A stretch of 64,000 bases of DNA, taken from assembly GCA_014904985.1 (NCBI GenBank), contig MU129131.1, positions 12,705 to 76,704 of the forward strand. The letters run 5' to 3'. How positions within the stretch are numbered: the first letter of the stretch is position 1; each line of letters begins with the position of its first letter. This DNA comes from Hydnum rufescens UP504 (taxonomy: Eukaryota; Basidiomycota; Agaricomycetes; Cantharellales; Hydnaceae). The notes under the pieces are model-generated. The model saw only the letters and a program-made list of their open reading frames with translations. It had not been told where the DNA came from and did no database searches. A program made the translations under genes and the position numbers. Shown here in pieces: positions 24,980 to 36,358 of this stretch.

Positions 24980-25455
24980 GGGATCCAACGAAGATAGTTA
25001 AGGTTTCCCATCAATCCCTACCCGATTTTTGGTGATCAATGATGGGGATGATGCTGATTCCAGGATCATCCCCAAAGCACTTAGTAGTACTGGTGTTCGC
25101 TGGACTCGGTATTTGGATCCGGTCGGAGCGTGATTCAATACACTCATTTCATTGTATGGTGCATAGTACCATGCTCTTCGCTTTTTTGTTGTATGATGTT
25201 TTTGGTTGCCCTTTCAGTTTCAGTCTCTTATGTCTTACTTGACATAGCATGGATAAGAAAGACTATATAATCGTCAATTAAATAATAGGGCTCCCGCAGA
25301 AACTGGTTCCTGACCTCACTTGTCGGAGGGAGCGTGCACACGCAAACTCTCCCACCGAGAAGCCAGGAGTTCTACTCCACCGGGAAATTACGAAACAGGT
25401 CAGAGGAGGCTGAATACAATTTCTAATAGATATCTTTGCCAAGAGAACGGCTAGC
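24980..25455. other. Short intergenic, breakpoint side of the MOB1 remnant
   Basis: No gene seen. MOB1-like sequence begins abruptly near 25470, so a rearrangement breakpoint lies just before it. Confidence 0.45.
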
Positions 25456-25832
25456 AATGGACGTTCCGCTGATATTCCCGCTCCAACCCATCTCAACTAC
25501 TTCATGACTTGGATACCCTCACACCTAAATGGTCGGAAGGTATTCCCAACTCGGGCCGGCAAGTCTCCGTTCCTTCCGCTGCTTGCTGCACTGGCATGCC
25601 TAGAGCTAACCAACGAAATTTGTGGCTCCCTAGGCGTAGAATTTCCACAAACTTCTCTGCTGGCGCCAAGAACATATACCGTCAGCTATCTCTCGTTTTC
25701 GCTCACACATACCGGTCCCATTTCCCCATTTTGTTGCACGCGCAGTCCGAGCTTTCAACCCGCATTTCGCTCAGTTTGATTTTTGAGTCAGTAGGCAGGG
25801 CGTCATCTCGAGTGTGCGGTGACAATATTTAA
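25456..25832 (+). pseudogene. MOB1-like gene remnant M1 (3' part only)
   Basis: Begins within NGRSADIPAPTHLNYFMTW, continues HLNGRKVFPTRAGKSPF, then after an intron VEFPQT and KNIYRQLSLVFAHTYRSHF. This is the MOB kinase-activator core that binds NDR/LATS kinases. Compared with M2 the 5' exons are missing, one base is lost near 25655 and the sequence after LLHAQSE is truncated. It cannot encode a normal MOB protein. Confidence 0.75.
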
Positions 25833-26149
25833 TGGGACCCATCTCGCAGGTCCAGAAAGGGATACCTCGCTCGAATTGTCGTGACGAAATAATTAAGGGC
25901 ACCACACTCCTGGACAAATAGTTATTCGAACACACGATGTTCTGTATCTCGGATACGTGCCCGACATGATACAATTAACTGGCATGAATATATGGCTGCC
26001 TAAAACATCCCATTTTTAGTATCATCTGGGAAGGTCGTCATTCGCGATGGAATGGTTTTGACATGCCCTCCAGTATTTATATTCCAACGCCGTAGCGAAG
26101 GGACTGACGGGCATCTCTCCAGAGCTTGGGTAGTCTGATCCGACCGCTT

Positions 26150-26480
26150 AAGATGGAAGTTGCACACGAAGATGTCCTAAGAGGAAGCGGACGGTTATGG
26201 GGACGTATCTCATGGGGATGCCGACAGTTCGAGTGGGAGGTTTAAACATCATATCAATGAAAACCCGCCCAGACCGCGAGATATCAGTCAGGACGTCCGT
26301 GTCTGCATCCAAATCCGTTGTTAGAAGTCAGGGGCAAACACCTGGCCACTCAACGACTTCAATTCGCTCATGTCCCCGTGCACCAATGTTTCGATCATAC
26401 ATTGTAGATGGATTTAACTGTCCACTATGGGAGTTGTGTAGCAATTTTGAAAGAACCTGGGACGGGTCGCTCCGTATGCG
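26150..26480 (-). pseudogene. Unrecognised coding relic X1
   Basis: On the minus strand this reads IEVVEW..., LLTTDLDADTDVLTD and SGRVFIDMM, aligning in protein sense with X2 and X3 at the same position, between a MOB1 3' end and the next F-box 3' end. A stop interrupts it. I do not recognise the family. Confidence 0.4.
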
Positions 26481-26570
26481 GAAATTAGATCCTGGCCAAA
26501 TCCCACGAGGAACAGGTCGTAAATTAGGCGTATTTATTGTATACGGGTCAACGCCGCCCGGCGAAGGCTG

Positions 26571-28343
26571 TTACAAGGTCAAAACAATAACCACAGGACC
26601 CTTGTCATCCGTCTAAGGTGAAACATTAGCATATGCCAACACAGGAGTGTGCAACAACCAACAGTGAATAGAATGATATGCTCATCATCGACAAATATCT
26701 CCTCGGTTCGTGCGATGGCAGGCCCAACCTTTCGCTTCACCCCATGATATGGTAGACCCGTGCCCTTGGGGTGGATCAGACTCTCATAATTGTCGATATT
26801 AGGCTCGGGATGATCATGGGGTTCCGTTTCACATACGCTCTCCAGGGTGGATGGATCCGGCGCGAGGTTAGGAGTAAAGTCGAGGACAGCGAGACTATCG
26901 GTGTCGTCAATGCAGACGTGGCGGCTTCCCTGAAGCTCACACAAAAAAGGATCATTACGACTAGAAGGGAGTATCAGGTGCGTGTTATGAGGACCCCAAT
27001 CAGTCCACGGGATCGATGGCGCCAGACCAAGATCATCCCTATGTAGGCATATATGCATATAGTGGTTGATTGTACCTGCGGAGACGAGGAGTTCCAGACA
27101 ATTGTAATTGAAGAAATCGCCAGTAGCTAGCATCTGGAAGTGCATGGTCCGTACTTCCGAGGAATCGAAATGGCACAGCTCCAGAGGGCCTTTGATTCGG
27201 CGGGGCTAAATTACGAAAAGAGAGGCCCATGGGAATGGAGTAGCAGTATGTGGGGAGCTCCAAAGCCACTATCTTGCGAAGAGATGCATCCTGCCCAATT
27301 TCATAGAGCACAAGCGCATCGCAAACGGATTTTGTGTGGGAATAACAATGCAAGAGGATACTCCGCGGTCCTATCCATAAAAATTCCGTGGCATTTGAGT
27401 GAAGTTCTTCAGTCTAAGGAGCGGGTGCGTTAGGATCAAGTAGTGCAGGAGATATATGTTCAGTACACTGGCTCACACATATCAATGTTCCAGTGCACCA
27501 ATTCCAAATCGAGACCGTCCGCTGATCGTCGTCGAGTAACGCGATAGAATCCCCCATGACACTGAAACGGTAAGCATCCCCATCGCTCAGGAGTCGGGTC
27601 TGATTCTTTGGGATATATGTGGGATGGGTTATGTCGGAGACCCGCGGATGTGGGGTATTACCGGAAAGGGTTCGAAGATGTACGTTTAAACTCAGTGTAG
27701 CGTTAGAATTGAGTCTATTAACAAAAGCAGAGACTATTGAGCAAATCATCGAGGCCGCACATGGGAAACTCACATCTCCACCAGGGTGAGAAGATCCTGA
27801 CTGGGATCAATTGTAAAAGAAATGATCTCGAAATCGTTCTGATGGATCCAAGTGCGTAGAGGAGTCTGGCGAATCCTTGAAGGTAGTTCGATACACGTGA
27901 TAGTTGAGAGATTTGAGCATGCCAGGATTCCTCCCACCAGTTCTGCCGACTCGGAAGATTCATCAGGCAACCTGATTTGCTCTTCGATCCAGTCTAAGGA
28001 TTTCCACCTGTTGAGGTGGTCTTCAAGCGCCTTCAGAACGTGAAGTTGTGGAAGAATAAGGGCCATCTTGGGCTTGGGGGCCATCTTTATAGCCGTGCTT
28101 GCTGAGTCGAATTGCGTACCGCGTAGCAGAACTTTGGTCGATATAATCTTTCCAAGTTTTGCACACCTATCGCCGATCGATCAGATATGGAGCGATGACT
28201 CTTTCGGGTCATCCGGCAATGGTTAAGAAGAGAGGTTGTTACTGACCCTCAGGCATCTCACCAAGTCACGACCACCTTAAGAACTTAAAGATGTTTAGCA
28301 GAGTCTCGACGGGAAGGTCACCGAGACCGCTGAAAACATGCAT
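26571..28343 (-). CDS. F-box protein F1, frame-shifted in the F-box
   Basis: F-box proteins bind SKP1 and recruit substrates to SCF ubiquitin ligases. The start MHVFSGLGDLPVETLLNIFKFL is the F-box; right after it one extra base (relative to F2) shifts frame before GRDLVRCLRV near 28285. The other exons match F2 and F4: SLDWIEEQIRLP, LPSRIRQTPLRTWIHQNDF, FTIDPSQDLLTLVE, a WD-like middle (SVMGDSIALLDDDQRTVSIWNW), WIGPRSILL, WTDWGPHNTHLILPS and the last exon ending KGPVVIVLTL. The long C-terminal part is the substrate-binding side. Probably non-functional unless the extra base is an error. Confidence 0.75.
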
Positions 28344-28359
28344 ACCACACTCTGTTCCT

Positions 28360-28540
28360 CCTTATGTAATGCACTCACGTGGCAGTCAGTGAATCCTGGA
28401 TCTGGACGATTCGGCCAACAGATCATGCCCCAACGTTTCCCCCCACTCGTTCCATTCATTTCTCGCACAGCACATCTCATTACTGGTCCTTCAAAGTCAT
28501 TATCGAACTTCCGAGGCAACCTCATTTTTTTCACTTGGTA
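28360..28540 (+). pseudogene. MOB1-like exon-1 remnant upstream of F1
   Basis: Plus-strand sequence matching the first MOB exon of M2 (the ARLVTGSFKAIIQLP region) but with frame changes. It reads outward from F1, as M2 does from F2, and ends before the start of duplication copy B at about 28640. Confidence 0.55.
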
Positions 28541-28649
28541 AATGCGCTGAGCCGTGTTCCCCCCACAACTGCGATGCACGGCACCAGGTCCTGGCGAGTA
28601 AGCACCCACTATCATCCTCGATTCCATAGCAGGGACAGGGCCAGTGGTG

Positions 28650-29035
28650 GTTACAATGACTACAACTTTTGCTGCTCGTCTTGACTCCCTGGATATTTGC
28701 TCTTGGCGATACGGGAAAGGGACAATATTATTTCCATTATCAAGCTTGGTATATAACGTCGCACAGAACAACCTGCGAATTAGAGTTTAATATGCGGAAC
28801 CAGTGGGGAGGGCACTGGGACAAACTTTGAAGCCATTCAGGTGCCGCCACCTGGGCAACGCCTGTTCCTACATACTATGAAGTGCGGTTAGTTGGAGTGG
28901 CCACGAATCGTCTCTGGAGCCACAAAGTAGATAACCCGATGAGCGGCGCCCAGCAAAGTGACGTTTTGCACCAGGGAGGCGGTCGTTGAAGTACCATAGA
29001 CGATCGCCTCGAGCTGCACAGGGGCGATAGTGGAC
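28650..29035 (-). pseudogene. 3-hydroxyacyl-CoA dehydrogenase 5' fragment
   Basis: Matches the first exons of the HAD gene at 18372-20065, including the region of the glycine-rich NAD motif. The start codon is changed (GCCATGG on the plus strand became GCGATAG) and everything after the LDNGN/RIAKR region is absent. Dead fragment. Confidence 0.8.
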
Positions 29036-29848
29036 GAGATCACTGAAATACGGAAAACAACTGAAGATAAGATTGCAATGAAGATCGGTGGGACAAGTCA
29101 ATATTTGGGTATTTCCGGTTCGGCACTAGCCGTAATGACCATTGCTGTATTACGTCCCTGAAGCTCAATGCTTCACGGAGACATGTAGAGCCGGTTCATA
29201 ATGTCAGTTTATGGGACTTTAATGCCACGAATAGAACGAAGCGTAGCAACTCCTTGCCTACCCCTGGTCCAATGCTTCGAAGCGCTTCGCTTCCCAGAGG
29301 ACAGAACACCGCCAAGTTCTCCTGTTATTGACCCTCGAGGCTGCGGTGTGGTCCTCTGGATGGATGGTTCCTTGGATTATTCTGCTTATGAGTAAATATG
29401 ACTCTGGGCTTCCTAATCGGGCCGTGTTTTGGTTCACATATTAGGTCCGGGCTTCTTGTTCATGCTACCCAGCGGAACGGTGCTGTACTAAGAGTCATTG
29501 ATAATTTTGGCGCCTTATGAGCAGGAACGGCCCTGGGAACGACCATTCTCCCCTCATATTGGTGCCCAGCACCTCCCCTTGAAGTGCTTTCTAACTGTTT
29601 CAGATTTCGTGGTCTAATGCATTGGATCGCCTGTCTGACCCATTGCTTTTGACATATCTAGACTAAAATGCTAGTTTTGGTATCTTTCATTTGTTGATGG
29701 TCGCGTGGAATGAGAGTTGTTTTTTCCGACCAACAGGGGATACCTTTGGTGGTTCTAAGCCACCTCTGTGTCCTTTGAAATATTTGCGAAGTCTCCGGAG
29801 GCATCTAATCCGCTGAATCTTGCTCAGCACTATTTTCCACTCACATCC

Positions 29849-30900
29849 ATGATGCCTGTCACCCAGTTGCCTCATATCGCCGTTCCGCCCATCACTTCTT
29901 CCACCACAAAGGAGCGCGCCGTCTTTGAGAGTCCGCCCACCCGTGCTGCCAAATGCCTTTATGCTTTACCGCAAAGCACGGACGAAAGAGATGAAGGCAT
30001 CCGGTGTCAGGCTTCCCGTAGCATCTATCCTCTCTAAGCAGGCCGCAGAAGAATGGAGAAGAGACGCACTTCTCCGACTCAAATTCAAGAAGTTGGCTGA
30101 CGAGCTGAGGCAGGAAAAGATGTGTAGGGAAGAGATCCTCGTAGGGCGTGAAATGCCAGAGCGGCACAAGAGCCAGCAGATCAAGATCAGCAAGAAAGCT
30201 AGGAAAACAATTTTTTCAGCGTACACGACCCTGCCCTCCGTTTTTCCCCATTCCACCTCGAGTGACCCATCGCTTTCCCTTTCGTCTACTTCGCCCCCAG
30301 AGAACGCGCTGTTACAGGATTATTCGTCACTACCACATCCCCCTCACTGCGACAGTCCACACAGTTTCAAATGCAATCCCCCCGTCTACAGATGCCTCGC
30401 CCCCATCAGGTCCTGTATCCGGTGCGGTACGCTATCCCTCATTCGATTTTATGACTTCTTCCTCGCCGTATCAATCTCTTTTTGCGTATGGGGACACCGC
30501 GCCTCCTCCACATGCGGGTTTCGTGCCCTCCCTGCCGCATGCCGCCTATTATGCCCATGTGGCACGTAGGGATCTGTGGTCTGCGCACACGATTGAGCTG
30601 CCACAACTGTCCGCACACGTCAGCCACGATGTAGCTAGCCACCCTCCTATCCCAGGATTTCATGGTTCATACACCCACCCCTCGCCATCAATATCCACCT
30701 CTCAGTCCGTCGAACAACCACCTCTCGCTGGTATCGCATCCCTATCGCACCCCATGCCCCGACCTCTTCCTCCTTCATTCTCGTTTTTATCACGTACGCG
30801 AGAAAGTCTCAGTTTCACCGGTGGCTCCCTTGAGGCGGCATATGAGCTTCCTGCTCGAGTGCCGAACCCCCTCCGTTGGATGGCGGGTTTATATGAATAG
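29849..30900 (+). CDS. HMG-box transcription factor, copy B
   Basis: Paralogue of the 20891 gene. HMG box PNAFMLYRKARTKEMKASG through LSKQAAEEWRRDALLRLKF and LADELRQEK, near 29945-30120. Substitutions relative to copy A are mostly conservative inside the box. The C-terminal half (SPYQSLFAYGDTAPPPHAG to ARVPNPLRWMAGLYE, stop at 30898-30900) is open but one frame away from the box, so a lesion is inferred between about 30290 and 30430. As in copy A, the ATG-proximal codons (TQLPHIAVPPITSSTT) are in another frame from the box. Function unknown; one or both copies may be decaying. Confidence 0.65.
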
Positions 30901-32226
30901 TAAGCCCCGTTTGCATTCTATCCTCCTCCTGGAGCCAAATTTTCATGCTTAGTATTCGTAGAGTATGATCTTCTACCTGGATCCCGCTTTTCGCCGGGCC
31001 TGTGAACACCCTAAATCCGCTTTCCCTGCCGTCCATGCTTCTACTATAGGGTGGGGGATTCCATCCTAATCATTTCACGTGGGACATCCTCCCATCGAGG
31101 GCGGGAACTGCGCAAGGCCCATTTTCATGTCCTCGAGTCCTCAATCTCATTGTCCTCCAACGAATAGTAATTGTGTGGACATGTGCATCCATATTGGCTC
31201 CTAACTTCACGGCACTTCCTTTTCATTCCGTCTTGTTGGACACAGCAGTTCCATCACCCAGTCCACTGGCAGGCAGGCAATAATATCGCACGTCCTGCGA
31301 TGCATTCTCGTTAAAGTTAGACCTCTATAGCACGAGGAAATCACCCAATTGCCTCAGGGAGGTTTTTTATTTTGTATGGGATCAATTCCATCCGCAATAG
31401 CCACAGTTTAATGCGGCTCGCCCCTTGAATCACCTTTCTTTTGGGCAGAAGTGTGGGCCACGACTTCCATATGTGTGCGTGTGCCCTTAGATTCCAGAAC
31501 CTCCTATTCATGGATTGGACAGCAACCCTGAGCCAGGTACGATCACTTGAACGTGCTCCTGGCCACAAGCGTTTTCGTACTCGGGAACTTCCGGTGCGCA
31601 CGGACCCTTAGTTTGGCCCCCTGAATGTATTCGATTTTCTCCCTGATATGTAACGGTGGGGACGGACGTTTTTTCAACGTTGCACATTCTCGTTCTCCGA
31701 TGTATTATTCTCGGGTATCCTCAAGGATCAGTTTTATCTTTTAAACGGGGTTGAAATCTGGTGTCGGCGATATTTGTTTGCATTGTTTTCCACTTGGTTT
31801 ATCGGATACCCTCCATTCTCCCTAACCGCGCACTGTGCGCTGCATAACTGTTAGTCCGCCCCCTGGATGTGCGATTCTGGGATTTTTCGGCATCTCATAG
31901 TAGGCGAATACATGACAGCCAGGGAATCTCTACGCATTGTGTGTATTGTACGTCCTGATTTATCTCGCTTATTGATCTCATTTATTTGTGGCGGGAATGG
32001 TCAATCTCGTCCTGCCACTCCTCTCCTTCCAACAACCCCAGAAAATGGTAAATATACTCTCGACACTCTTTGTGCTTGTTGGATTCAATATTTTGATGTG
32101 ATGGGATGCGCTGTATGGAAGGGTTCTTTTCTCTCAATAGTTCGCAGCCTCTCCCCCCTCCCACCTCGACGCCACTGGAAAGCATCCCTTCCCCTTCCCC
32201 CTTCCCCTCTTGCCGTTTTCTCTCGA
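30901..32226. other. Intergenic, copy B of 21926-23292
   Basis: Follows the copy A intergenic region block by block with indels. The TATA box of copy A is not conserved here. No gene seen. Confidence 0.5.
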
Positions 32227-32505
32227 ATGTATAACTCTCAGCCCTTTAACACAGTTCCCCCCTTGTCTTCACAAGATTATTTTCCGGATCACCCTGATAA
32301 TACGTCCAGATCTGCTAATGTTGGGGCGCACCAGGAGGAAGTGTTTTTACAACATCCCACCACTTCGCTCTTCGCTGAACGTTTTCTAACGTCCTTTAAG
32401 ACAGACTCACTCTGCAGCTTATCCGTCAGAGCAGCAGGCCTATCTCCTATGGGGGCCCTTCATATTTCGACGATGTGCTCAGTCGTTATAATTCTCAGTT
32501 TCCCG
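32227..32505 (+). pseudogene. C2H2 gene 5' fragment, copy B
   Basis: Starts MYNSQPFNTVPPLSSQDYF like copy A, but the exon-1 donor GTGAGT has become GTGTTT, and all sequence from the third exon on, including the zinc finger, is missing. Confidence 0.75.
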
Positions 32506-33700
32506 AAAAGTAAGAAGGTAGCTTCAGCACCAGTAGTAATTGTCAATTACATAGTATTGCTCTCGCAAAAACCTAGGAGTAGGAATCCCGGTTGATCTAC
32601 AATGAGTTTCAAAAAAAAGGAAATGCGGGAAGCGAATTGAGGTGTCCTCACAGCGTGCGTGCAATAGAATGGGTCAATCGGAGTGAGATATGTGAGCAAA
32701 GGACATGAAATGAGTGGCGTTGCATGCTCTTGTTCCTAGGTGGGAAGTTTTGTGGAAATTACCAGCCACAATTTCGTCAACTAAGTAGTAGAAGGCATGG
32801 GACAGCGTCAACAGAAGTAAAGGGGGACTCGTCGAATCGAGTCGGGGGTTACAATCTATCATCCAATTGTGAGGATACAGCCTCGTGACCAGTGCTCGAC
32901 CGGCAAAAGCCGACACGCGCCGGTCCGTCGACACCCACCCACAAATCTACAAACAGACCATTCTTATGTTCATCGTTGCTCTATGATCTCAGTAAATTGT
33001 ATCTCTGAAGCTTTCAGTCAACTGATGTGTATCTTTCGGAAATGACTTCAAGCTCGCACTGTCCATCCTATCAGTTGAATATCGAACACATGCCCATTGT
33101 CCACTGAAATGGCTCAGATATCTGGGGTACGCTGTATTGGATCAAGCGGACTTCCTCTCCTTATCCAATTCCAGTGCAAATATATAGGTCGGTTGATACT
33201 ATTTCGGATCGGAAGGCAAGTCGAACAGCCACTCGTGAATATCTTTGCCCAGCTTAGCGTTTGCGGGTGAACCTCGTCTTCTCGATGTTAAAACAATAGA
33301 TGATAGAACATCGGACGTGACAAAGATTTCCCAGTGCTGAACTCGATTTAGACAATGTGTAAGGGCTCACGACCGGACTCGCGTGTTAATCGTCGGCGAT
33401 CCAGGCCCCATCTGCGTGTGCCATTCTCTCTCACTGGAAGGAAAATTATGTGCGTTTTTGAGAATTTTCTGTTGGGATGTTTTTACCTTGCCATTAACTA
33501 CGTCTCCGACATCATTTACTACCGAGACGGGCCCGACGATATCAACATCAACAGGATTGATGGGCCTCGAAATGGGAATTCGCTAATCTAGCTACCTCAC
33601 TATCCGTTCGGACATGCCCAAGTGACGTTTTTGAATGTCAGCTATCCAAATACGCTTTCGACTATTCCGCACGAGTTAGCAGGATTTCGTAGACCCCCAA
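32506..33700. other. Spacer without recognised gene
   Basis: About 1.2 kb right of duplication copy B. Short open frames on both strands (for example 33355-33591 plus) show no family motif. Origin unclear. Confidence 0.4.
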
Positions 33701-33799
33701 TTTTTGCCTAACCGTCGATGATATGCGATTTAATCGCCCGTACTCTGCCCGTCAAGGGGGCTCAGCAAGCCACCCGCCCTCTCTCCCCCCCAATGTGCA

Positions 33800-34339
33800 A
33801 TGGCTGGCCACTCACTATCATCCTTCGATTCTGTTTATGCCGCTGCGGCTCTCAAGGTCTGGGGTCCAGACGCTTTCAATTACCCCGGCTTACAAGCAAG
33901 AAATGTTTATTGTTTTCATGTATGTCCCCAAATGATGGCAGAAGAAACAATCACTTTCTTCGGAGACTTTCTGCTTCGGGATTACATTGGATCTGTTTAA
34001 CTCTCTGAGTTCTGCCAAAATAATACGGGTGATCCTATTCGTCACGCCCGGAGATAGGGAATCAGTCGAAAAACAAGAAAGCCTCTTACGGTCTCATCAC
34101 GCCACATTTGTCCTATATCTAAGGACATCTCTTTGAGGCTCGGTAACACTAACTTCGAGGGGGAACATGCCCAAGTCTTCTTCTGATACTGTCCGCGCCA
34201 ATGTGGGATACCGAAATTGTGCACCATCTTTCAAGTTGAAATGAACTCAATCCTGTGCGAATGGGGGTTGGAAGGGCGTTGTTATGCATCGATCAACACT
34301 GGTATGCACAGGAAAGATGGCACCCCAGAGTCTATGGTG
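33800..34339. repeat. Repeat block Y1, left of F2
   Basis: Shares with block Y2 the stretches GGGGTCCAGACGC (33862) / GGGCCCAGACACC, CCAAAATAATACGGGTGATCC (34016) / CCAAAATAATGCGGATTATCC, and AAAAACAAGAAAGCCTCTTA near 34070. Both blocks lie beside the 3' end of an F-box gene. A plus-strand frame at 33800-34000 (SSFDSVYAAAALKVWGPDAF) partly matches Y2 but I cannot name it. Confidence 0.6.
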
Positions 34340-36183
34340 CTACAAAGTCAAAATAATAAGGACTGCATCCTCAACCATCTCACCCTCCTCAATCGTTTCA
34401 TCTTCCTCAATTGTTTCATCTTCCTCGTCCCACTCGTTCGTCTGAAGTTAGACGAACAGTTAGCATAAGCGAACATCGGACATCGAACAACGGACAAAGC
34501 TAACAACGAATAGAACAATATGCTCGTCGTCGATGAATATCCGCGTGGGCTCTGAAAGGGAGGGTTCAAGCCTTCGCTTAACCTCATGATAGGGCAGATT
34601 GGTGCCCTTAGGGTGGACCAGACCACAAGACTCGACGTAATCATCCGCACCATCGTCATATCCCATTTTGCGTATGCTTCCCAGGGCCCGCGACTGAGCC
34701 TGGGACGGATCGGGCCGAACAACGGGGAGATTGGGGGTGAAATCGAGGACAGAAAGAGTTCCCGAGGTGTCGAGCCAGACATGTCGGCTTCCGCGAACCC
34801 CGCACAACCAAGGGTTCGGGCGAGGAGTAGGGCAGATAAGGCATGTGTTGTGGGGACCCCAATCATTCCACGATATCGATGGCGTCGATTCAAGATCGTC
34901 CCTATGCAAGTATTTATGTGCGAACTGCTTCAGTATAGCCGCGGGCACGACGAGCTCTGGAGTATCCTCAAAAAAAGGACACTCAAAGTTGTTTAGGTGG
35001 AGGTGTATGTTGTGTAGATCGGAAGAATCAAATGGTACAGTTCCGGAGGGCGCTTGATTCGTATGTACCCCATGCAGAGAGGATTCCGTCGGGCTCGGGT
35101 ATGAGGGGAGCTCCAAAGCCACCATCTTTCGAAGGTGAGTATCTTGGCCAACCTCATACAGCACCAGCGCGTCGCATTTGGGTTCCTCGGAAGAATACCA
35201 GGGTATGAGGATAGTCCGTGGTCCTATCCACGAGAAACCCGTGACGCTTGCCTGAAGTTCCTGGACCTAAGGGGGGCACACGTCAGGATCCAGTAGTCGG
35301 GGAGGCATACCTTCAATATTAAGGCTCACACATATCAGTTCTCCGGTCAACCAATTCCAAATCAAGAGTGTCTCCTCGCCCTCGTCGTCATTCAATAACG
35401 CAACAGCATTACCCATGACTCCGAGATGAAAATGGTTTTCCATGTCCCCACCAGCTGGGAAATGTGGGGTGCTGAGTATGCCGGAGGCTTGCGGGTGCTG
35501 GGTATTTCCAGAAAGCGTTCGAAGGTGCACATCTAAACTCATTGTGCCGTTTGAGTTCAATCTGATACAAATAAACCGGGATTACTGAGATAATCATTGA
35601 AGGCGTACATGAGAAACTCACATCTCCACCAGGACAAGAAGATCTTGACTGGGATCAATTGTGAAAGAAAAAGTTTTGAACTCGTTCTGGTGAGTCCAAG
35701 TACGTAGAGGATATTGGGAAACCCTTGAAGGCAGTTGAATACAAGTGATCGATTTGCGATGGGAGAATGTCAATATTCCTCCCACTAGTTCTTCCCAATA
35801 GACCTTTCTAGGTAGTCTGATTCGCTCTTCCACCCAGTCTAAGGATGTCCACCTGTTAATGTGATCTTCAAGGGCATTCAAGCGTGAAACGGTGGACGGG
35901 AAAGGGTCATCCGCGGCAACACGGGGTCCATCTTTATAGCCATGTTGGGTGAGTCGAATTGCGTATCGCGCCGCAGAACTTTGGTCGATATGATGGTTTA
36001 AAGTTTTGCATACCTGTCGCCAAAAAAAAGGAATACATTTGGGGGATCATCCAGTGATCTGTAAGATAGGGGACTATTATTACTTACCCTCAGACATCTT
36101 GCCAAGTCACGACCGTCTAAATACTTAAAGACGTTTAGAAGAGTTTCGGTTGGTAGAGCACCAAGAGCGCCAAGTTCATGCAT
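34340..36183 (-). CDS. F-box protein F2, apparently intact
   Basis: Predicted SCF substrate receptor. Exon 1 encodes the F-box MHELGALGALPTETLLNVFK then YLDGRDLARCLR. After an intron come VCKTLNHHIDQSSAARYAI, HGYKDGP, SLDWVEERIRLP and FTIDPSQDLLVLVE. Later exons give a beta-propeller-like part (GVMGNAVALLNDD, IWNWLTGELICV), SWIGPRTILIPW, EVGQDTHLRKMVALELP and WNDWGPHNTCLI. The last exon has an acidic insertion not seen in the others (DETIEEDETIEEGEMVED) before the shared end VLIILTL. I saw no frame lesion. It is divergent from M2, 175 bp away start to start. Confidence 0.8.
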
Positions 36184-36358
36184 CCCGCTCCCTGGGTTGA
36201 AGAAAAGTTACGTTCAGCCTGTATAAGATTCGATGATTCGGCCTGTGGGAACGGTGAAGTCAGGATTTGTGGAACGCGCTCATTCGGGAACAAGCGGATT
36301 CAATTCAGTGCAGTGCCACCAATACCCGTCTGCATTGTGGACGATTCGCAATCTTGCG

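Larger units (their letters stand above)
28640..32505. repeat. Segmental duplication, copy B
   Basis: Second copy of the 19640-23590 segment in the same orientation: HAD 5' fragment, HMG-box gene and zinc-finger 5' fragment. Its left end falls in the MOB1 remnant next to F1. Its right end is inside the zinc-finger coding region, just after the equivalent of SRYNSQFP. Confidence 0.85.
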
